From an uncultured Lachnospiraceae bacterium (GTDB lineage: Bacteria > Bacillota > Clostridia > Lachnospirales > Lachnospiraceae), in contig CANQDT010000007.1 of the NCBI GenBank assembly GCA_947593735.1, forward strand, positions 21,293-85,292: a stretch of 64,000 nt of DNA, in the 5' to 3' direction. Numbering within the stretch: the first letter of the stretch is position 1; each line of letters starts with the position of its first letter. The notes under the pieces are model-generated. The model saw only the letters and a list, made by a program, of their open reading frames with translations, made no database searches and had not been told where the DNA came from. Made by a program: the position numbers and the translations under genes. Below, piece by piece: positions 18,365-28,096 of this stretch.

Positions 18365-19231
18365 GTGGCAATTTATATCATTTTTACAGGTATTGGTTCC
18401 TTCCTGGTTTTGTTCTGGCTGTTCTTATATATCAAATATGAAAAGAAATACAGAAGTTATATACAGGCGATTCAAAAGGGAGAGTATATTTTGCAGTCCA
18501 CATTTTTTGTCGGACTGGGAATGATAGAGTTCTTCCACATCAATCTGTTCGGAACCCGGGCAAAAAAGAGAAAGAAGCTGCTCAGGGAAATCAGGGACGA
18601 GCAATATCTGGATTTTTATTATGCGGTAAATCTGGCAGGGCAGTTTACGTATCTGCTTACTTTTTCTATGCTTGGGTTTTTGACCGCAGCGTTATTAAGA
18701 CAGCCGATGATGGCGTTGGGCGGGATACTGCTTGCAGCGGCGCTTGCGTTTTATCTGGATTATGACATCGACAATCTGGTTCAGAAAAGGCGGGAGCAGA
18801 TTATGGTGGATTTTCCGCATATGCTCTCAAAACTGGCGCTGCTGATCAATGCGGGGATGCCGCTTCGGGAAGGACTGGAAAAAGTCAGCAGCAATAGCAC
18901 GGGAGTTTTGTATGAAGAAATGAAGATGACGGTGTTACATATACAGAACGGACTTTCCGAATATGACGCCCTGCGGATATTATCCGACCGCTGCGGGGTA
19001 CTTTCCGTAAAGAAATTTACAACGATTCTCATGCAGAATCTGCAAAAGGGGAGCAGTGAATTGGCAAAAAGCCTGATGGATATTTCGGAGGAAATCTGGA
19101 ACGAGCGGGTGAATGAAGTAAAACGATTGGGAGAGACCGCATCCACGAAACTTCTGATTCCGATTATGATGATGTTGGGAGGAATCCTGCTCATGGTTAT
19201 TGTTCCGATATTTTCAAGTATGTCAATGTAA
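18365..19231 (+). CDS. tadC: TadC-like inner-membrane platform protein
   Basis: A 288-residue T2SSF protein starting at GTG 18365, with a strong AGGAGG 8 nt upstream. There is an N-terminal membrane helix (IIFTGIGSFLVLFWLFLYI), central helices (FTYLLTFSMLGFLTAALLRQ and MALGGILLAAALAFYLDYDI) and a C-terminal helix (LLIPIMMMLGGILLMVIVPI). The T2SSF core reads FPHMLSKLALLINAGMPLRE. It is the usual partner of TadB and directly follows it. No anomaly is seen. Confidence 0.9.
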   Translation: MAIYIIFTGIGSFLVLFWLFLYIKYEKKYRSYIQAIQKGEYILQSTFFVGLGMIEFFHINLFGTRAKKRKKLLREIRDEQYLDFYYAVNLAGQFTYLLTFSMLGFLTAALLRQPMMALGGILLAAALAFYLDYDIDNLVQKRREQIMVDFPHMLSKLALLINAGMPLREGLEKVSSNSTGVLYEEMKMTVLHIQNGLSEYDALRILSDRCGVLSVKKFTTILMQNLQKGSSELAKSLMDISEEIWNERVNEVKRLGETASTKLLIPIMMMLGGILLMVIVPIFSSMSM

Positions 19232-19334
19232 ATACAGGGTAGAAGATTCCAGGCACAAAAGATATGATGTAATGGCTTTCATAATACTATGAAAGATTCA
19301 TTATATAGATTTTTACAGAAAGGAGGGAGGGGAC

Positions 19335-19592
19335 ATGTCAGCATTAGACAGGACATATCTGTCCATGAGGCTCCGCGCTGCCATGTGGAAAGAGGCATTG
19401 GCAGACAGATGGACAACATTCAGAAAAGAGGAGCATGGCGGCACGGAGGTCGTTGCGGTAATTTTGATCCTTGTGGTTGTTGTTGGATTGGCAGTAGTTT
19501 TCAAAGAGAAGATTGGTAAGCTTGTAAACAAACTCTGGGAAAAAATAACTACCACAACAGATACGTTTGACACTAACATTCCAGAAACATAG
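19335..19592 (+). CDS. Flp1-like major pilin
   Basis: An 85-residue small protein with a cytoplasmic N-terminal part and a hydrophobic helix preceded by a prepilin-like site (KEEHGG, then TEVVAVILILVVVVGLAVVF). It matches the Flp1-like pilin family of Firmicutes Tad loci. Cleavage after the Gly pair by the peptidase encoded at 24476 is likely. The short tail is Lys/Thr-rich. A very strong ribosome site (AAAGGAGGGAGGGG, 19319-19332) suggests high expression, as expected for the structural subunit. The leader is long (about 36 residues before the Gly pair). A stem-loop follows at 19610-19658. Confidence 0.85.
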   Translation: MSALDRTYLSMRLRAAMWKEALADRWTTFRKEEHGGTEVVAVILILVVVVGLAVVFKEKIGKLVNKLWEKITTTTDTFDTNIPET

Positions 19593-19609
19593 AAATGAGA
19601 ATAATCTAT

Positions 19610-19658
19610 GCGAGGGCATCCCGTCAGCCATTTCATATGGTTTTTGGGACACCCTCGC
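19610..19658 (+). other. Stem-loop between pilin gene and TadE-like gene
   Basis: GCGAGGGCATCCC (19610-19622) pairs with GGGACACCCTCGC (19646-19658), with a two-base internal mismatch and a 23-nt loop. No T run follows, so it is not a standard terminator. It may stabilise the pilin mRNA 3' end or partly attenuate downstream genes. Confidence 0.6.
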
Positions 19659-19671
19659 GTTCAGGTGAGGT

Positions 19672-20343
19672 ATGATTGATTATTTGAAACCTAAGAAGTT
19701 AAAAGAACAAAATGGCGCCCTCATTGTAGAAGCCACGATCGTTTATCCGATTGTCATGGTGATCCTATGTGGGTTTATCATCATGGGACTATATATCATG
19801 CAGGGGATCCTTTACTATTCTTCGGCTCAGAAGGTGGCGGATTTTTCTGCCAAAATGCTGATTTATCCAGGATATGACACGATGGGAAGCGTAAGGGAGG
19901 ACAAGCTGGGATTTGTGTCAGTGCATGAAGATTATAATTCTACCGGGCTGGAAACAAAGCCATACCGGTACTGGGACAACCGCTTTGCAAAGAAAAGTGA
20001 AATGCTTCAGGCGCTGGAAAAAAATGTACGAAACAGCGCTTTGTTAAAAACGACGACTCCGGAATGTAAAATAGAGTATAAGCGTTCCGTTTTTGATACC
20101 CATGTGAAAGTTACATTGCGATATCAATATCAATTTCCGGGATTTCTGAGATTAATTGGATTAAGCAAGGCAGCAGAACGGGAGATAACCGCCGTATCCG
20201 ACGCATGCGATCCGCCGGAATTTATCCGCAATACAGACTTTGCGGCAGATCTTGTCATGGATATTTCCGATAAATTGGGAATTACCGGTAAGGTTCAGGA
20301 GATCATGAATAAGGTCAGCGATTTCAAAAATAAGTACTTCTAG
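19672..20343 (+). CDS. TadE-like pseudopilin
   Basis: A 223-residue protein with the TadE-type N-terminus: a short Lys-rich leader, then NGALIVEATIVYPIVMVILC, where Gly is followed by Glu at +5 as in prepilin-peptidase substrates. The rest is predicted extracytoplasmic. GTGAGG 4-7 nt upstream marks the start. TadE/TadF proteins are minor pilus components needed for assembly. Its place after the pilin gene fits. It ends 4 bp before the next gene, so translation may be coupled. Confidence 0.85.
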   Translation: MIDYLKPKKLKEQNGALIVEATIVYPIVMVILCGFIIMGLYIMQGILYYSSAQKVADFSAKMLIYPGYDTMGSVREDKLGFVSVHEDYNSTGLETKPYRYWDNRFAKKSEMLQALEKNVRNSALLKTTTPECKIEYKRSVFDTHVKVTLRYQYQFPGFLRLIGLSKAAEREITAVSDACDPPEFIRNTDFAADLVMDISDKLGITGKVQEIMNKVSDFKNKYF

Positions 20344-20347
20344 GAGA

Positions 20348-23300
20348 ATGGGAAAGTTGGTAAATTTTTTTACAAAAAAAAGAGGATCGGTTTCTGTTTT
20401 TCTATCCATGATTCTGGTGCCAATGCTTCTTTTTTCAATCACTATTGTGGATTATGCCAGGATTACCGCGTCCAAAACCATGGTCAGCAATGCGGCAGAT
20501 CTGGCGGTAAATGCAGGACTCACCTATTATGACGCCACACTGAAAGATCTATATGGTGTTTTTGCCATATCCAAATCCAAGGATGATCTGCAGAAAAATT
20601 TAATTCAATATTTCAACGCCACTTTGGAGGGGACCGGATTGGAGATTGACAGAAGCAGAGCCGGCGAGATCATCAACGGCGTGGTGAATCAAGTAATGGA
20701 GAAGGAGGATCTTTCTGCTGTCGATCTGATGGGGCTGCAGCAGGAGAGTTTTACGGTATCCCCGCTCAAAAACGGGACATTGGCAAATGACAGGATATTA
20801 AAGCGCCAGATTTTAGATTACATGAAATACCGGGGTCCTGTAGAGATCGGTATGAGTTTTTTTGAGCAGTTGTCCGCATTTGCAAATATGAAACAGCAAT
20901 CCAATGTAATGAACAAAAAATTGGACTATGAAAAAGCTCTGGATAACTATGGAGAACAATGTAAAGATTTATATAAGAGTATCACGGAGTACAATAAGAA
21001 AGCAAAGGAAACCGCCGGTTCTTATCAGACCCGTATAAAGGAATATATAGACCAGGGAGAAAAGAGAACAGAAAGCATTTATCAAATGGAAGCCAATCCG
21101 GATACAGATATAGAGGAACTGAAATCCGATCCGGATTTTTATAATAGAATCGAAGCGAATACAGACAGCGCAGAGCAGTGCAGGCGGGATGGAGAAAAAA
21201 ACCGGTTAAAGCTGGAGGCGGCGATCAATACATTAAAAAATAAAAACGTACAGACTGGGAATACGGACAGTGTCCTGTCTTATTTGCGTATGTATAATCA
21301 GGCGGCGGAATATTTTAACGAATATTCAGCCAGATATAAGCTCTGCTGTCAGTTGGAGACCGATAAAAAAAATCCGGATCATAAGGAAATGAAACGGCAA
21401 TATACCGAATACAAAGATGCGATGGAGGCAGCCCGCCAGAAGGCGGAGCAATATAGTTCTTCTGTTGAAACGGATTCCAAGACGGCGTTTACTGCCGCGA
21501 GAAAGGGAGTAAAAAATCTATGCGACGACCTGGGAGAAGCAAAGGAACGATTGGAGGACTGTCAGAAAAAGACGAAAAAGCTGTTGAAGCAAATTGGGAA
21601 ACTGGAGAAGAAAAAGGAAAAATGGGGCAACAGTGTGCAGCAGTTGGACGGCGGAAGCAGGGACTCAATGGAGACGGATTATGAGACGGTGACCAAAGAT
21701 CTGGATCGAAAGCAGATAGAGGATCTGAAAAATTTATTGGATGATATCATGTCGCAGCTGAGCGCCGCTCTTTCCGCAGCGGAAACCACATATACTACCG
21801 TTGGGGATCTTTCCCATGTGAAAGGGGAAGCGGAAGCGTTTGCGGAGCAACATAAAGAAGAACTTACACAGGAAAAAATTATAGCCGAGGCGCGCGATCA
21901 ATATAAAAGAAATGTGAGAGATCGGATTCCTTCTACCAATTATCCGAAAGGAGAGTACATAGTTACTACAACAAATTCAAAATTCTTTTCCTATCTGGAC
22001 GGAAAGTTTGCCAATGAATTGCCAGACAGTGAAGACAAAAAAGAGATGGAAGAAAAGAGGGACAGCCTGCTAAATGACAATAAATCCGATAACATTGATA
22101 AGACAAAAGGGAATTTGCCTTCCAACAATGTGCTGACCCCCAATTTGCCTTCGCAGGGGACCGGCGGGGAGAACGGAACCATCAATGTAAGTGTGGATAA
22201 AAAGGGAAACACAGATACATTTTCCAGTGATTTTTTTGCTCAATTCTCGATTGGAAATGTGGTTGGCGGCGCTGTTGAAAAAGCGTATTTAATGGAATAC
22301 GGCATGCGTATGTTCAGCTTTCAAACCATAGAAGAAGAAAAGGAAGAAGAAAACAAAAAAGAAGTCAGCCGTTCCCTTTCCCGGCATGAGATCAATAAGA
22401 CAAATAATGTGATGTATCCGGGGGAAGCGGAATATCTGGTCTTCGGACAGAATAATGCGAAGAAGAATTGTGAATATATGGGAGCCAGCATTTTTGGCGT
22501 ACGGTTTATGTGTAATTGTATTTATGCGTTGACGGACAGCGAGATCAATGGGGAGACGATGTTGGCGGCTGTGGCGATCGCCGGATGGACGGGGTTTGGC
22601 GTCCCGCTTGTGAAAACAGTTTTAAAACTGGGACTTGCCATGGCGGAGAGCGCCCTTGATTTGCAACGCTTGCTGGATGGAGAGAGTGTGCCAATCCTGA
22701 AAAATGATAAAAACTGGACGATGAGCTTGTCTGGCGCGAGAAACGGCATGAAAAAAATTGCAGAAAAAGCAGCAGAAAAATTAGTGAATGAGGCGATGGA
22801 CAAGCTGGAAACGATTGCGGTGGAAAAACTGGAAGAAGCCAGAGGAGGCGTAAAAAACCTCATAAATCAGGCGTCCGTGACCGCAGTAGAACAGGCGCAG
22901 TCAGCGATAGAACAGGCGCTGCAAAATCTGAGCTGTGATCTGCTTCTGGAACGAAGTATTCCGGACGATGAAATAAAGAATCAGATTGATAAAAAAATAA
23001 AAGAACTGGGAACAAGCCTGGATTGTACTACATCAGGCGGACAAGACCAGATTTATCAAAATGCGAAAAATGTATTGTTCCGGCAAGTACAGAGCAGGAG
23101 CGGCAGCATTGCGGATGCCATCATTCAGGCAAGGAAAAATGCAAGTACCGATATGAAGAAGACGCTTGAGAAACTGCAGAAAACAATCATGCAGCCGCTG
23201 CAGGCGAGTGTGAATGATCTGACGACACAGGCGGCATCGCAGGCGGACCGTATGTTTGACAGTATCGAGGGAGAGTTCAGCAAGAAAACAGAGGAAGCCC

Positions 23301-23707
23301 GAAGCGCGATCAAAGAAAAGACGAAAGAATATCTGGACCAGATCGGTTCCGGGAGCGATTATGCGGCGCTTGGGATCGGAGGCGATTCTTCGGTAAGTTC
23401 CAATCAGGTAGCTTCTTCCGTCCTTGCTATGAAATACTCCGGATATGTAAGGATTTTTCTTTATCTTAAATTGCTCTCCAAATCAGGAGAGAAAAAGGTC
23501 GTCACGCGAATTGCCGATCTGATACAGATGAATACCAATCGATACAAGGAAAATAACAATATAGGGACAGCAAAGCCGTTAAGTGAAATGCCATGTTATC
23601 TCGAGCTGGATGTAACAGCTTCCGGAAAGACGGTATTGATGAATCATTATAACGGGGGAAAAGGAAGCCGGTATGGGGTAACTTATAAAACGGTGCAGGG
23701 ATATTAA
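20348..23707 (+). CDS. DUF5702 / TadG-like large pilus-associated protein
   Basis: An 1119-residue protein. It has a short cytoplasmic N-terminus and one membrane helix (GSVSVFLSMILVPMLLFSIT) followed by VDYARITASKTMVSNAADLA, the signature of DUF5702 proteins in Firmicutes Tad loci. The long outer region is largely coiled-coil (about 190-500 and 760-1000, Glu/Lys/Gln-rich). A more hydrophobic central part holds YVFGQNNAKKN-like motifs (YLVFGQNNAKKNCEYMGASI) around 695-720 and a hydrophobic stretch near 735-770 (MLAAVAIAGWTGFGVPLVKT). The G|SVSVF site lacks the +5 Glu, so it may not be processed. By position and topology it resembles TadG, possibly tethering the pilus to the wall. Biochemical function is unknown. 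Confidence 0.8.
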   Translation: MGKLVNFFTKKRGSVSVFLSMILVPMLLFSITIVDYARITASKTMVSNAADLAVNAGLTYYDATLKDLYGVFAISKSKDDLQKNLIQYFNATLEGTGLEIDRSRAGEIINGVVNQVMEKEDLSAVDLMGLQQESFTVSPLKNGTLANDRILKRQILDYMKYRGPVEIGMSFFEQLSAFANMKQQSNVMNKKLDYEKALDNYGEQCKDLYKSITEYNKKAKETAGSYQTRIKEYIDQGEKRTESIYQMEANPDTDIEELKSDPDFYNRIEANTDSAEQCRRDGEKNRLKLEAAINTLKNKNVQTGNTDSVLSYLRMYNQAAEYFNEYSARYKLCCQLETDKKNPDHKEMKRQYTEYKDAMEAARQKAEQYSSSVETDSKTAFTAARKGVKNLCDDLGEAKERLEDCQKKTKKLLKQIGKLEKKKEKWGNSVQQLDGGSRDSMETDYETVTKDLDRKQIEDLKNLLDDIMSQLSAALSAAETTYTTVGDLSHVKGEAEAFAEQHKEELTQEKIIAEARDQYKRNVRDRIPSTNYPKGEYIVTTTNSKFFSYLDGKFANELPDSEDKKEMEEKRDSLLNDNKSDNIDKTKGNLPSNNVLTPNLPSQGTGGENGTINVSVDKKGNTDTFSSDFFAQFSIGNVVGGAVEKAYLMEYGMRMFSFQTIEEEKEEENKKEVSRSLSRHEINKTNNVMYPGEAEYLVFGQNNAKKNCEYMGASIFGVRFMCNCIYALTDSEINGETMLAAVAIAGWTGFGVPLVKTVLKLGLAMAESALDLQRLLDGESVPILKNDKNWTMSLSGARNGMKKIAEKAAEKLVNEAMDKLETIAVEKLEEARGGVKNLINQASVTAVEQAQSAIEQALQNLSCDLLLERSIPDDEIKNQIDKKIKELGTSLDCTTSGGQDQIYQNAKNVLFRQVQSRSGSIADAIIQARKNASTDMKKTLEKLQKTIMQPLQASVNDLTTQAASQADRMFDSIEGEFSKKTEEARSAIKEKTKEYLDQIGSGSDYAALGIGGDSSVSSNQVASSVLAMKYSGYVRIFLYLKLLSKSGEKKVVTRIADLIQMNTNRYKENNNIGTAKPLSEMPCYLELDVTASGKTVLMNHYNGGKGSRYGVTYKTVQGY

Positions 23708-23710
23708 GCG

Positions 23711-24460
23711 ATGAGAACAAACAAGATAAAATGGACGCAGGAACAGGGTGTCATTGCGGTGGAAGCTACAATGGCGTTGGTTGTATTTATATTTGCGATC
23801 TCCTTTCTTCTGAATATTGCAAATGTGGCAATGGCGCATGCGGTGGTTCAAAATGCCCTGTCCCAGACGGCAAAAGAGATTTCAGAGCTCAGCTATTTGT
23901 ATGCGAAGGCAGGTTTATTTTCTTTGGAAGACAATCTAAACGGGTATACGCAAAAACAAAAGGAAACAGAAAAAAATATCAGTAACCAGATTGAAAATAT
24001 GCAGAATTTCGATGTTGAGAATACATTGGATGCCCTGGGCAGTTTGCTGAGTGCAGTCGACGGGTCAAAGAATACAGCGGGGCAGAGCTTCAATGACATT
24101 CAGGAGATGCTTACAAATTTTGGATATGACGCAATGAATGAAGGACTCACAGAAGTGAAAAGCAAGATCGCGGTTCCCGCGTTGTGTAAAATTCTGATTC
24201 CAAAATATTTAACGGCACAGGGAAGCAGAGAGGCGGCGGACGCCAAATTGAGCGGCTTAAATATAATGAGTGAGGACGGAAACCGGATCGGGCTGAATGC
24301 AATGGATTTTTCAAAGTCCTCGTTGTTTGACGACGAAGAAGGGCGGGGAATCAGCATAGTCGTGACGTATCCGATCAGGAATTTCATTCCCTTTCTGAAT
24401 ATCAAAAAAACAGAATATCAGCAGGCGGCGGTGACGAGAGCATGGGCGGGAGACCAATAA
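23711..24460 (+). CDS. TadE/TadF-like pseudopilin
   Basis: A 249-residue protein, 3 bp after the DUF5702 gene. The N-terminus has a prepilin-like site (EQGVIAVEATMALVVFIFAI: Gly followed by Glu at +5) and one membrane helix. The remainder is extracytoplasmic, partly coiled-coil, and ends with a beta-like segment (ISIVVTYPIRNFIPFLNIK). A second TadE/F-type protein is normal for Tad loci. The exact assignment as TadF is not certain. Confidence 0.78.
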   Translation: MRTNKIKWTQEQGVIAVEATMALVVFIFAISFLLNIANVAMAHAVVQNALSQTAKEISELSYLYAKAGLFSLEDNLNGYTQKQKETEKNISNQIENMQNFDVENTLDALGSLLSAVDGSKNTAGQSFNDIQEMLTNFGYDAMNEGLTEVKSKIAVPALCKILIPKYLTAQGSREAADAKLSGLNIMSEDGNRIGLNAMDFSKSSLFDDEEGRGISIVVTYPIRNFIPFLNIKKTEYQQAAVTRAWAGDQ

Positions 24461-24475
24461 AGAAAGGAAACATCA

Positions 24476-25114
24476 ATGACACCATATAAAATTGCAGGAA
24501 TTGTTATCTGTTTCGCCAGCGCCGGGTTTGGAGAGCGCTGGCTGGAGTCTTACGAAATTGTACCGGAAAGGGAAAAGTGGAAAGCAAGGCTGCTGTTGTT
24601 TTTTGCCGTCCTGTCAGTAATGGGTTTTTTATTTTTCATATTGCCCCACTATGGGTACAGCGAATATAAAATAATGAAATATCTGATTTTATTGGTTTTC
24701 CTGTTATTTGCAGCCATAGTGGACAGGAAGAAAATGCTGATCCCCAATCCGGTTCTTTTGGTATTATTTTTGCTTCGGCTTGGGCTTATGGTGGGAGAAT
24801 CCATCTGGCAGCCGGAGTTGCTTCCATCAATCTGGATGGAAAGTATTTTGGGCATGATAATCGGAGGAGGAGTGTTCTTATTATCAGGCATGATATGGAA
24901 AGGCAGCGTCGGGATGGGAGATGTAAAACTCTTTGGGGTTGTTGGACTGTATATGGGAGTCGATGTTTTGTGCAGTATGCTGATTTCATTGATCTTATCC
25001 GCTTTGGCTGGAATTTATCTTATGGTGATCAGCAAGAGAGACAAAAAAACATTTATACCAATGGCGCCGTTCGCGTTTTTTGGAACGGCTGCGGCAATCC
25101 TTCTTGGATACTAG
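24476..25114 (+). CDS. tadV: Prepilin peptidase (A24, TadV/CpaA-like)
   Basis: A 212-residue polytopic membrane aspartic peptidase that cuts Flp pilin and pseudopilin leaders. The two catalytic aspartate motifs are visible: AAIVDRKKMLIPNPVLL and GSVGMGDVKLFGVVGLYMGV (GxGD). Six or so membrane helices are predicted and, as in TadV/CpaA, there is no methyltransferase domain. The ribosome site AAAGGAAA is 6-9 nt upstream. The gene lies within the Tad operon, 15 bp after the pseudopilin gene. Confidence 0.9.
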   Translation: MTPYKIAGIVICFASAGFGERWLESYEIVPEREKWKARLLLFFAVLSVMGFLFFILPHYGYSEYKIMKYLILLVFLLFAAIVDRKKMLIPNPVLLVLFLLRLGLMVGESIWQPELLPSIWMESILGMIIGGGVFLLSGMIWKGSVGMGDVKLFGVVGLYMGVDVLCSMLISLILSALAGIYLMVISKRDKKTFIPMAPFAFFGTAAAILLGY

Positions 25115-25124
25115 GAGAAAGATG

Positions 25125-26456
25125 ATGAAGCGAATATTTTTATGTGCCTTTCTGGGGCTGACAATTATAACGTGGCTGTCCGTTTTTGGAGAAATCATCC
25201 GCACGCCAAAACAAATACGGGACCATATTGAAAATGCAAGAGCATATGAGAAACAGGAAATTTATATTAAAGCGATCAATGAATATGAGGCGGCATTGCA
25301 GCTTGATAAAAAATCGTATGACATCAGGATCGCACTGGCTGAGGATTATGCCCGGATCGACCAGCAGGATCAATTTCAATCCATGTGTCAGCAGGCGATA
25401 GATTTGCAGCCAAATAGGGAGACTGCCTATCTTTTATTGGCTGATTACTGGAAAGAGCAGGGACAGACAGCAGAGTTCGTTTCTTTATTGAAGAAAGCGA
25501 AAGAAAGCGTAAAGGACAGTGAAAAACTGGATCAGATGTATCAGGAACTGGAAGGTCAGTATACGGTTATCAAATGTAATTTTTCCGATATGACGGATTT
25601 TTATCATGGCTATGCAACCGGGCAGCTTGCCCAAGTGGAAAATGAAGAGACGCGGACGTATGAGTGTTTGGTGAATGAGGCAGGCGAGTACAACAGCGAT
25701 ATCCTGTTTCAGAAAGTAGTTCCCTGCGGGGAGAACCATCTTTTCATCCGGTGTGATGAAACAGGGAAATGGGAACTGGCGGATGACTCCGGTTATACGG
25801 CAGCGGCTACGGATAAGGAGCTGATGGACGCGCATCCTTTTTCGCAGGGATATAGCAGCGTAGAAATGGATGGAACCTGGCGGCTGATGAATGAAAATAT
25901 GGCTTTTTCTCAAATAGATTGGGACTATATCGGTTCGTTTGTCAATGGATATGCTCCCGCAAAAAAAGAGGGAAAATGGGCTATGGTGAACCAGAGAAAT
26001 TTGAATGCCGTTACGGAATACCAGTATGATGATATCAAAATGAATGATTTTGGCGCGGGGTTTTATGGAAAGAGGGCGTTCGCAAAGAAAAATGGGGTTT
26101 ATCAATTAATCAATGAAAAAGGGGAGACAGTTGGCAAGGAAACGTTTTCCGATGCCAGGGCATTTGAGTCAGAACAGCCGGCGGCAGCACAACAAAATGG
26201 AAAATGGGGGTTTGTGAATCAGGATGGGGAATGGTTTATTGAACCGGTTTATGATGATGCAAAAAGTTTTTCCAACGGTTATGCGGCAGTAAAGGTCGGG
26301 ACAAAATGGGGATATCTGAACAGCAGGAGGGAGCTTGTGATCGCGCCTCAGTTTGCGGAAGCAAAAAATGTGACGAATAATGGCGTAGCTCCGGTCAGCC
26401 TGGCAGACGGCGTGTGGGATATAATGCAGATCACGATTTTGCAATACGAATCATAA
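25125..26456 (+). CDS. Membrane-anchored TPR / WG-repeat protein
   Basis: A 443-residue protein. ATG 25125 was chosen (AGGAG 7 nt upstream; ATG 25122 is an alternative). One N-terminal membrane helix (IFLCAFLGLTIITWLSVF) is followed by two TPR-like units (INEYEAALQLDKKSYDIRIA and MCQQAIDLQPNRETAYLLLA). WG repeats then run from about 245 to the end (GKWAMVNQRNLNAV, GKWGFVNQDGEWFIEPVYDD, TKWGYLNSRRELVIAPQF). WG repeats form a beta-propeller-like or solenoid array with unknown ligands. Its place between the peptidase and the FHA gene suggests an accessory role in pilus signalling, facing outside. No lipobox is seen. The molecular function is unknown. Confidence 0.75.
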   Translation: MKRIFLCAFLGLTIITWLSVFGEIIRTPKQIRDHIENARAYEKQEIYIKAINEYEAALQLDKKSYDIRIALAEDYARIDQQDQFQSMCQQAIDLQPNRETAYLLLADYWKEQGQTAEFVSLLKKAKESVKDSEKLDQMYQELEGQYTVIKCNFSDMTDFYHGYATGQLAQVENEETRTYECLVNEAGEYNSDILFQKVVPCGENHLFIRCDETGKWELADDSGYTAAATDKELMDAHPFSQGYSSVEMDGTWRLMNENMAFSQIDWDYIGSFVNGYAPAKKEGKWAMVNQRNLNAVTEYQYDDIKMNDFGAGFYGKRAFAKKNGVYQLINEKGETVGKETFSDARAFESEQPAAAQQNGKWGFVNQDGEWFIEPVYDDAKSFSNGYAAVKVGTKWGYLNSRRELVIAPQFAEAKNVTNNGVAPVSLADGVWDIMQITILQYES

Positions 26457-26467
26457 TGGAGGAAGCC

Positions 26468-28096
26468 ATGTACCGATATTTAAATTTGAAAAGAGCGGGC
26501 AGCCGTAATGAGTTGATTTTACAATATGATAAAGATCCGGAAGATGAGATGGATGAACTGTCAGTCAATATCCTTACCAGCCATTGTCCCGATGGTCTGG
26601 TACCTTTTCAGAGAGTTGTGCGGGATGAAACCGTTTTATTGGAATATACAATGAAAGATACTATTACTCTTGGGCAAAAACTGAGCGGCGCTTTAAAAAA
26701 AAGCGACGTGTATATGATATTGACCCAATTATTACATATTATCCTGCATACGGAAAAAGAGCTATTACCCCTGGATTTCTTTTTGCTGAATACCGATGCT
26801 ATTTTTTATGATAACGCGAACGCGTCTTTCAAGATGCTTTACGTGCCTGTCGTTATAAAACAGGCTGAGACCATTACGCTGCGGGATTTTTTCTTAGAAT
26901 TATTGCGAAGTATGCGCTGCATGGATGAGGATACCAGAGATTTTGCCAAGCAGATTTATGATTATATCCGGCAGTCGGATCTGAGGGAAGTGGATTCCCT
27001 GTTGAATTATATAGAGCAGCAGTTTTCCCATTTCGACCCGGACTTGATGAGGGAGGATCCTTCCCGGCAGGAAGAAAAGATAGAAATAAAGGTTCAGGAT
27101 TTATCGGCTCTTGCCGATCAGATCAGAAACGAACAGAGAATCCAGGTGGCAGTTCAGGGACATCATTATACGGATGAGCCGAAAGATACCGGCAGTGAAA
27201 AAGAAGAGGAAGGGGACCGGTTCAAAATTGTAATTCCGGGAGTGACGTCGGAACAGGACTGGGACGGGGAAGTAAAAAAACAAAAACCCAAAAAACAGAA
27301 AACAAAAAAAGAAAAAAGGGAAAAGAAAAAAGAGAAAACACCAGAAGAAAATATACAGATAGACACCCCAAAGACGAAAAAAGAGGACAGAAAAAAGAAA
27401 AAGCAGAAAGAAACAGCCGATAATCCGCAGCGAGCCGGAAAAGAAAAGAAAGCGCATGCGGGGATCAAAACTTTTTTCCGAAAAATAATGGATGAGGAAG
27501 AATATCTGGAAGATAAATACAGCGAGGGTGAAAGCACAGATACGGATCGACCCGCAGACGAGCCTGCCGCAGTCGACCAGAAAGAAAATCCTCCGCATAG
27601 TTTTTTGATTATTGATGAAATGGAGAACGATCATGCAGGGATTGAGTTGGCGGATCATAAAGACATCCCGCAGTCGGAGGATCGGCATTTGCAGGATGGG
27701 CAGCGGATTCTTGGCGGTTACAGCTTAGAAGAAAGTGTTGTATTAGACCGGGGACAGATGGAACTGAAGCCCGCTGCAACGCTTACTTCTGTTGCCGACG
27801 GTTCACTTCATCCCATTCATACTTCGGAATATAAAATTGGCCGCAATTATTATAAATGCGATCTGGTTTCCAAGATCAATACCGTTGGACGTATTCATGC
27901 TACGATTTTATGTAAACAGAACCGGTTTTATGTGAGGGATGAACATTCCATGAATGGAACTTACTTAAATGGAAGCAGGGAACCAATTACTCCGGGCAAA
28001 GAGGTGCAGCTTCATGACGGCGATGAGATCTGCTTTGCGGAAGATAAATATGTCATAAAAATCGACGACAGGGAAAACAATGAAAATTATTATTAG
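26468..28096 (+). CDS. DUF6382 - FHA domain protein
   Basis: A 542-residue cytosolic protein. ATG 26468 follows GGAGG by 5 nt. The N-terminal about 200 residues match the DUF6382 type (YRYLNLKRAGSRNELILQYD, then DFFLELLRSMRCMDEDTRDF). A highly basic Lys-rich linker occupies about 270-320, then an acidic linker. The C-terminal FHA domain (about 450-535) keeps the phosphothreonine-binding residues: YKIGRN, GRIHATI in place of SRxHA, and EHSMNGTYLNGS (SxNGT). FHA domains read phospho-Thr, so it is the likely receiver of the kinase at 12292. It overlaps the third phosphatase gene by 17 bp, which implies translational coupling and a joint role. Confidence 0.85.
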   Translation: MYRYLNLKRAGSRNELILQYDKDPEDEMDELSVNILTSHCPDGLVPFQRVVRDETVLLEYTMKDTITLGQKLSGALKKSDVYMILTQLLHIILHTEKELLPLDFFLLNTDAIFYDNANASFKMLYVPVVIKQAETITLRDFFLELLRSMRCMDEDTRDFAKQIYDYIRQSDLREVDSLLNYIEQQFSHFDPDLMREDPSRQEEKIEIKVQDLSALADQIRNEQRIQVAVQGHHYTDEPKDTGSEKEEEGDRFKIVIPGVTSEQDWDGEVKKQKPKKQKTKKEKREKKKEKTPEENIQIDTPKTKKEDRKKKKQKETADNPQRAGKEKKAHAGIKTFFRKIMDEEEYLEDKYSEGESTDTDRPADEPAAVDQKENPPHSFLIIDEMENDHAGIELADHKDIPQSEDRHLQDGQRILGGYSLEESVVLDRGQMELKPAATLTSVADGSLHPIHTSEYKIGRNYYKCDLVSKINTVGRIHATILCKQNRFYVRDEHSMNGTYLNGSREPITPGKEVQLHDGDEICFAEDKYVIKIDDRENNENYY

